NCBI RefSeq assembly: GCF_050947875.1
Contig: NC_134569.1
Coordinates: 190,770,067-190,834,066 of the forward strand
From: Dermacentor variabilis
Lineage: Eukaryota > Arthropoda > Arachnida > Ixodida > Ixodidae
Reading direction: 5' to 3'
Length of the DNA stretch: 64,000 bases
Position numbers and translations under genes: made by a program. Of this stretch, positions 59,796 through 64,000 are shown piece by piece. Numbering within the stretch: the first letter of the stretch is position 1; the number at the start of each line of letters is the position of its first letter. The notes beneath the pieces were generated by a model. The model saw only the letters and a program-made list of their open reading frames with translations. It was not told where the DNA came from and did not search any database.

Positions 59796-61160
59796 CCTCG
59801 CTTAAATGCCCTAGGGACAACGCCGGTGTGCCCTTCCAAATACTCGACGAGGTTTTTCAACTCTGGGTCTGCTCGCTGCTGTTCAGTGAAGTCTTCCGCG
59901 CTTAAAATGCCAAGGAAGGCGTCGTCATCTTCGTCATCCTGCGGTGGCGAGTCAATGGGGGCGCGTGATAGGCAATCGGAATCAGAGTGTTTTCGTCCGG
60001 ACTTATAGGTTACAGTGATATCATATTCTTGCAGTCTTAGGCTCCACCGCGCCAGCCGTCCTGAAGGATCCTTTAAATTCGCTAGCCAACACAAGGCGTG
60101 ATGATCGCTGACGACTTTGAATGGCCTGCCGTATAGGTAAGGGCAAAATTTCGCTATCGCCCAAACGATGGCGAGGCATTCCTTTTCGGTTGTAGAATAA
60201 TTGCCTTCCGCTTTTGACAACGACCGGCTAGCGTAAGCTATCACGTGTTCATGTCCATCTTCTCTCTGGACTAGGACGGCACCGAGTCTTAGGCTACTAG
60301 CGTCAGTGTGGATTTCGGTTTCGGCGTGCTCGTCGAATTGCGCAAGTACGGGCGGCGACCGCATGCCTCGTTTGAGTTCTTCAATTGCGTCGGCCTGCGG
60401 CGTTTCCCACTTGAACTCGACGTCACATTTAGTTAGCTGCGTCAGCGGCTCAGCGATTCGTGAAAAGCCCTTGACAAAGCGCCTGTAGTAGGCACACATG
60501 CCAAGGAATCTATGCACTGCCTTCTTGTCGGTGGGCTGCGGGAAATTTGCGATGGCAACTGTTTTCTGCGGGTCGGGACGTACTCCGGATTTGCTGATGA
60601 CGTGGCCTAGGAACAGAAGCTCATCGTAAGCAAAGCGGTACTTTTCCGGCTTCAGAGTGAGCCCTGATGATTTGATGGCTTCTAATACTGTCGTAAGCCG
60701 CCTAAGGTGATCGTCGAAATTTTGGGCGAAGACAACGACGTCATCCAAGTGAACAAGACACGTCTGCCACTTCAATCCTGCTAACACCGTGTCTATGAGG
60801 CGCTGAAACGTTGCAGGCGCTGAGCACAGTCCGAATGGCATGACCTTGAACGCGTAGAGGCCGTCTGGCGTGATGAAGGCGGTCTTTCGCGATCTCTCTC
60901 GTCGACTTCTATTTGCCAGTAGCCAGACTTGAGGTCCATCGACGTGAAGTATTTAGCGTTGCAGAGCCTATTCAATGCGTCGTCTCTTCGCGGAAGGGGG
61001 TATACGTCCTTCTTCGTTATCTTGTTCAGTCGACGATAATCGACGCAGAAACGTAGGGCTACGTCCTTTTTCTTCACCAGGACAACAGGAGATGCCCACT
61101 GACTTTTTGACGGCTGGATGATGCCGTCGCGTAGCATTTCGTCGACTTGTAGCCTAATAG
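59651..61160 (-). pseudogene. Gypsy C reverse transcriptase and RNase H
   Basis: RT begins MLRDGIIQPSKSQWASPVVL, CVDYRRLNKITKKDVYPLPR and FTSMDLKSGYWQIEVDERDR, then a frameshift near 60890 and MPFGLCSAPATFQRLIDTVL. The catalytic pair is kept, but the usual Tyr is His (CLVHLDDVVVFAQ). RNase H reads EIHTDASSLRLGAVLVQRED, YSTTEKECLAIVWAIAKFC and SDHHALCWL, ending KHSDSDCLSRAP. An Asp/Glu-rich spacer leads towards the integrase, with another frameshift near 59700-59770. Confidence 0.92.
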
Positions 61161-61162
61161 CT

Positions 61163-62575
61163 TCACGTTCTCGCGTCGAAACTCGGTAAGGGCACTGGCG
61201 GAGTGGTCGAGCGCACTCTTCGGTTATGATGCGATGCTTTGCAACTGGTGTTTGTCGAATCCTCGATGACGTCGAAAAGCAGTCTTTGTATCGTCGGAGA
61301 AGACTTCTGAGCTGTTGCTGCTTGCTTATGGGGAGACTTGGATTTACATCGAAGTCTGGTTCGGGGACTATGGTCGGCGGGGTAGCTGCTGCTGAATCTC
61401 CTCGATGTACTCGATGCGAGAATTTCCTCGATGTACGCGATTTTCGTGCCCTTGCTGATGTGCTTGAACTCTTGGCCGAAGTTGGTTAGCATCACTTCCG
61501 CTTTCCCTCCGTGGAGTCGAGCGATCCCTCTTGCGACGTAAATTTGACGGTCGAGTAGTAGATGCTGGTCGCTCTCGATGACGCCCTCTACGTCAGCGGG
61601 TGTTTGGGTGCCGACGGAAATAACAATGCTCGAGCGAGGCGGGATGCTCACGTGATCTTCAAGCACACTCAAGGTGTGGTGACCACGAAAGCTCTCCGAT
61701 GGTATCGCTTGTTCTTGCGAAAGCGTTATCGATTTTGACTTCAGGTCGATGATTACGCCGTGTTTGTTCAGGAAGTCGATGCCAAGAATGACGTCTCGTG
61801 AACACTGTTGGAGGATAAGGAAGGTGGCAGGGTAAGTCCGGTCATGAACGGTAATTCTTGCCGTGCAGATTCCAGTCGGCGTAATGAGGTGGCCTCCAGC
61901 GGTCCGAATTTGCGGGCCCTCTCATGCAGTCTTAACCTTCTTCAACTGGGCGGCGATGTGTCCACTCATTACGGAGTAATCGGCCCCTGTGTCGACTAAC
62001 GCAGTGACTGCGTGGCCGTCGAGAAGCACGTCGAGGTCGGTGGTTCTTTGTTTGGCGTTGCAGTTGGGTCTTGGCGTCAGATCACGGCTGCGTCGTGTTG
62101 AACTGAAGCTGGAACGTCGTGTCGTCAATTCGTCTTTCGTCGGTGTAGGCTTGGCTTCCTGACTGCGTCGGGACGACTGCGTGTCGTCATTAGGTCGTTG
62201 AGATGGTTTCTTCGTCGTCTTCCTCGGCGGCGGAGGATCTTCGTCAGATCGACGAACAGCAACCGCACCTCCATCGGTTGCTGCTGTTAGTTTTCTGGAT
62301 ATCGGCTCACAGAGTGGCCCCGGGCTGGGCCGGTGTATGGTCGGCGCTGCGGCGACAGGTAGCGGCCTGGTGACAGCGAACGGGACGGTCCTCGAGGGCT
62401 CCATTGAGTAGCGGCGAGGTAGTCGGCGATGCCGCGTGGGCGCTCTCCAAGCTGTGGACGCGGCGCGTTGACGGCGAACCCTCTCAGTCCCAAGTCGCGG
62501 TATGGGCATCGGCGATACACAAAGCCGTCTTCTCCGCAGTGGTAGCAGAGCGGGCGGTGGTCTGGGGCTCGCCAA
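61163..62575 (-). pseudogene. Gypsy C protease and linker
   Basis: Protease reads LDVLLDGHAVTALVDTGADY (DTGA) and, past an in-frame TGA at 61924-61922, IITSIG-like remnants then DVILGIDFLNKHGVI. The frame is -1 relative to gag with a long overlap (62287-62575), as in elements that use a programmed frameshift. A linker with SVLEDHVSIPPRSSIVISVG and LDRQIYVARGIARLHGGKAE leads to the RT; a frameshift near 61400-61440 breaks it. Confidence 0.85.
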
Positions 62576-63617
62576 ATGTCCGTCTTCCTCACGTAGGTGC
62601 GCTGGGCGACGGGTGGGCGTGCTGGCGGCGGCGGACGACGGAATTGCGGCGTTACAGGGCCCTGGCGCGGTCGCGGAAGGGGACCATGACGGCGAGCGAC
62701 GGCAGCGTAGGTCATCGCTCCTGGCTGGGGCTGCGGTAACTGAGGTTGCACCTCAGGAACTCTAAGCGATCGCTGAACCTTATCTTTCACGATGTCGGCG
62801 ATTGAGGCCACTTGAGGCTGCGACGAAGGCAGGACCTTGCGCAGTTCTTCGAGCACAATGGCCCTGATAGTCTCTTGAAGGTTGTCGGAACCCAGTCCTT
62901 GGATAGCGTACTGCGGCGCGAGGCCTTGGCGGTTATATTGCCGGGTGCGCATCTCCAGAGTTTTCTCGATCGTCAATGCCTCTATAGAAAACTCAGCTAC
63001 GGTCTTCGGCGGGTAACGAATAAGTCCGGCGAAAAGTTCTTGCTTGACGCCCCGCATCAGGAAGCAGACTTTTTTCTCCTCCGACATTTCCGGGTCGGCG
63101 TGCCGGAAAAGACGGACCATCTCCGTGAAGATCGCGATCGTCTCGTTTGGCAGCTGCACTTTGGTTTGTAGTAGTGCTTGGGCTCGCTCTTTTCGCACGA
63201 CGCTTGTAAACGTTTGCAAGAAGCCACTTCGGAACAGGTCCCACGTCGTTAAGGTGGCTTCTCGATTCTCGAACCAGGTCCTGGCGGCGTCTTCCAATGC
63301 GAAATAGACATGCCGCAGCTTGTCGTCGCTCTCCCAACTGTTAAACGTAGCGACTCTCTCATACGTCTTTCCGGGTCCTCAAATGTGGAACCGCGGAACA
63401 TCGGTGGCTCCCTGGGCTGCTGAAGAAGTATTGGGTCTGTTTTCTTGGTCGTCTCTGAACGAACTTCTCTGACGGTCTTCTTGGTCGTCTCTGGTAGAAT
63501 TCGGTGTTCCGGGGGCAGCTGCTGTAGGCGGCGGCTTGCTCGATGTTCCGGGACGGCACTGGTGTTGTCTTTACGGTCCGAACTTGGAGTACGGCTTGTC
63601 GGGGGCGTCCGGTACAT
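62287..63617 (-). pseudogene. Gypsy C gag
   Basis: ATG at 63617, only 23 bp after the LTR: MYRTPPTSRTPSSDRKDNTS. After a frameshift near 63330 the capsid-like region reads VYFALEDAARTWFENREATL, LQTFTSVVRKERAQALLQTK and IFTEMVRLFRHADPEMSEEK. The zinc knuckle is LCYHCGEDGFVYRRC: the His is missing from CX2CX4HX4C. The basic, Ser/Arg-rich tail ends RYPEN-stop at 62287. Related to the gag at 19169-20350 (shared ALExxARTWxxNREAxxxTW). Confidence 0.85.
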
Positions 63618-63640
63618 GAACGTAAAGCACCTCCACCAGA

Positions 63641-64000
63641 TGTCACGTGGTGGTGACGTTGAAGAACACATTAGCAATACTGTGAAAGACAAAACTAACT
63701 TTTATTGGGCGAACCTGTGCCCACAAGAACAGGCTACACTTATAGCACAACGATAGCGGCGAACACGGTTGGCGATCGTCGAAAATCTGATCAGCGGGTC
63801 GAGCGCGTCGGCTTCTATACAGCACCGTCGAATGTTCCAGACTAATCGCTTGGACCCGCGTGTCTTCCACATAGTTCTACACCATTCGCGTGGCGCGATG
63901 AAATCAGATAGCACAAGGTTCGACGATAACAGACTGCGGATAGAAGCATCGATAACTTTCCAGAAACTTCGGATACACGCAAGCGCGTCCCGCGCTCTGC
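63641..64000 (-). repeat. 5-prime LTR of Gypsy C, partial
   Basis: Aligns with 58189 onward from TGTCACGTGGTGGTGACG; the outer part lies beyond the window. Confidence 0.92.

Larger units (their letters stand above)
58189..64000 (-). mobile_element. Gypsy-type LTR retrotransposon C, old, standard order, cut by window end
   Basis: 3-prime LTR 58189-58602 and the start of the 5-prime LTR from 63641. On the minus strand: a PBS-like site CTGGTGGAGGTGC right after the 5-prime LTR (63639-63627), gag, protease, RT, RNase H, integrase, and a purine-rich AAGAGGGGGGTAT tract directly before the 3-prime LTR (58615-58603). The LTRs differ at very roughly one position in eight to nine by eye, and pol has at least five frameshifts or stops. 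It is much older than Gypsy B. Confidence 0.93.

Overview
The window is eukaryotic, non-coding-rich nuclear DNA made almost entirely of transposable elements and their remains. It looks like a tick (Ixodida) genome. I infer this from the element families, above all a Gypsy-type Gag beginning MDLKSLRKPKLLELARELG, tRNA-derived SINEs of a kind common in tick DNA, and intron-bearing Myb/SANT elements. No species can be fixed from the sequence alone. I see no intact host gene. Host-like traces are one broken Piwi exon, a decayed leucine-rich reading frame, and a CpG-rich promoter-like stretch split by insertions.

Layout. 1-6460: fragments of three non-LTR retrotransposons (a CR1-like reverse transcriptase and two RNase H/3-prime ends) and the Piwi pseudoexon at 5299-5641 (minus). 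7030-11190 and 34215-38990: two diverged copies of one multi-exon Myb/SANT element on the minus strand; the first copy has lost the segment with the last exon. 11180-12440: ORF1 remains of a LINE. 12482-17369: a full-length but dead hAT transposon of the ZMYM1/DUF4371 kind, with recognisable terminal repeats and its own TATA promoter. 18937-22290: a truncated Gypsy element split by a CR1 3-prime fragment. 22476-23166: tail of a MULE transposase. 26805-28560 and 30623-31252: long and short members of one terminal-inverted-repeat family that makes 8-bp target duplications. The short one sits inside the transposase of a Tc1-like element (29953-32964) that has about 450-bp inverted repeats.

39601-48270 is the most notable element: a Mutator-like (MULE) transposon bounded by a perfect 9-bp target duplication, with arms of about 1.7 kb. 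Its minus-strand transposase gene has four exons, clean splice sites and an uninterrupted 836-residue reading frame. The opposite arm carries a decayed copy of exons 1-3. Only 23 bp beyond its duplication lies a very young Gypsy element (48303-54327; two differences between 700-bp LTRs; 4-bp CCCT duplication). That element has the unusual pol order protease-integrase-reverse transcriptase-RNase H, lacks a capsid region and carries two in-frame stops.

54328-58188 is mostly unrecognised DNA with an LRR-like reading frame. From 58189 to the right edge runs an older Gypsy element with the standard order and many frameshifts; its 5-prime LTR is cut by the window end.

Nothing here works as a pathway. 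The biology is layered insertion: DNA transposons (MULE, hAT, Tc1, Harbinger-like), LTR and non-LTR retrotransposons and their non-autonomous passengers. The MULE transposase is the only gene that looks capable of making a complete protein.
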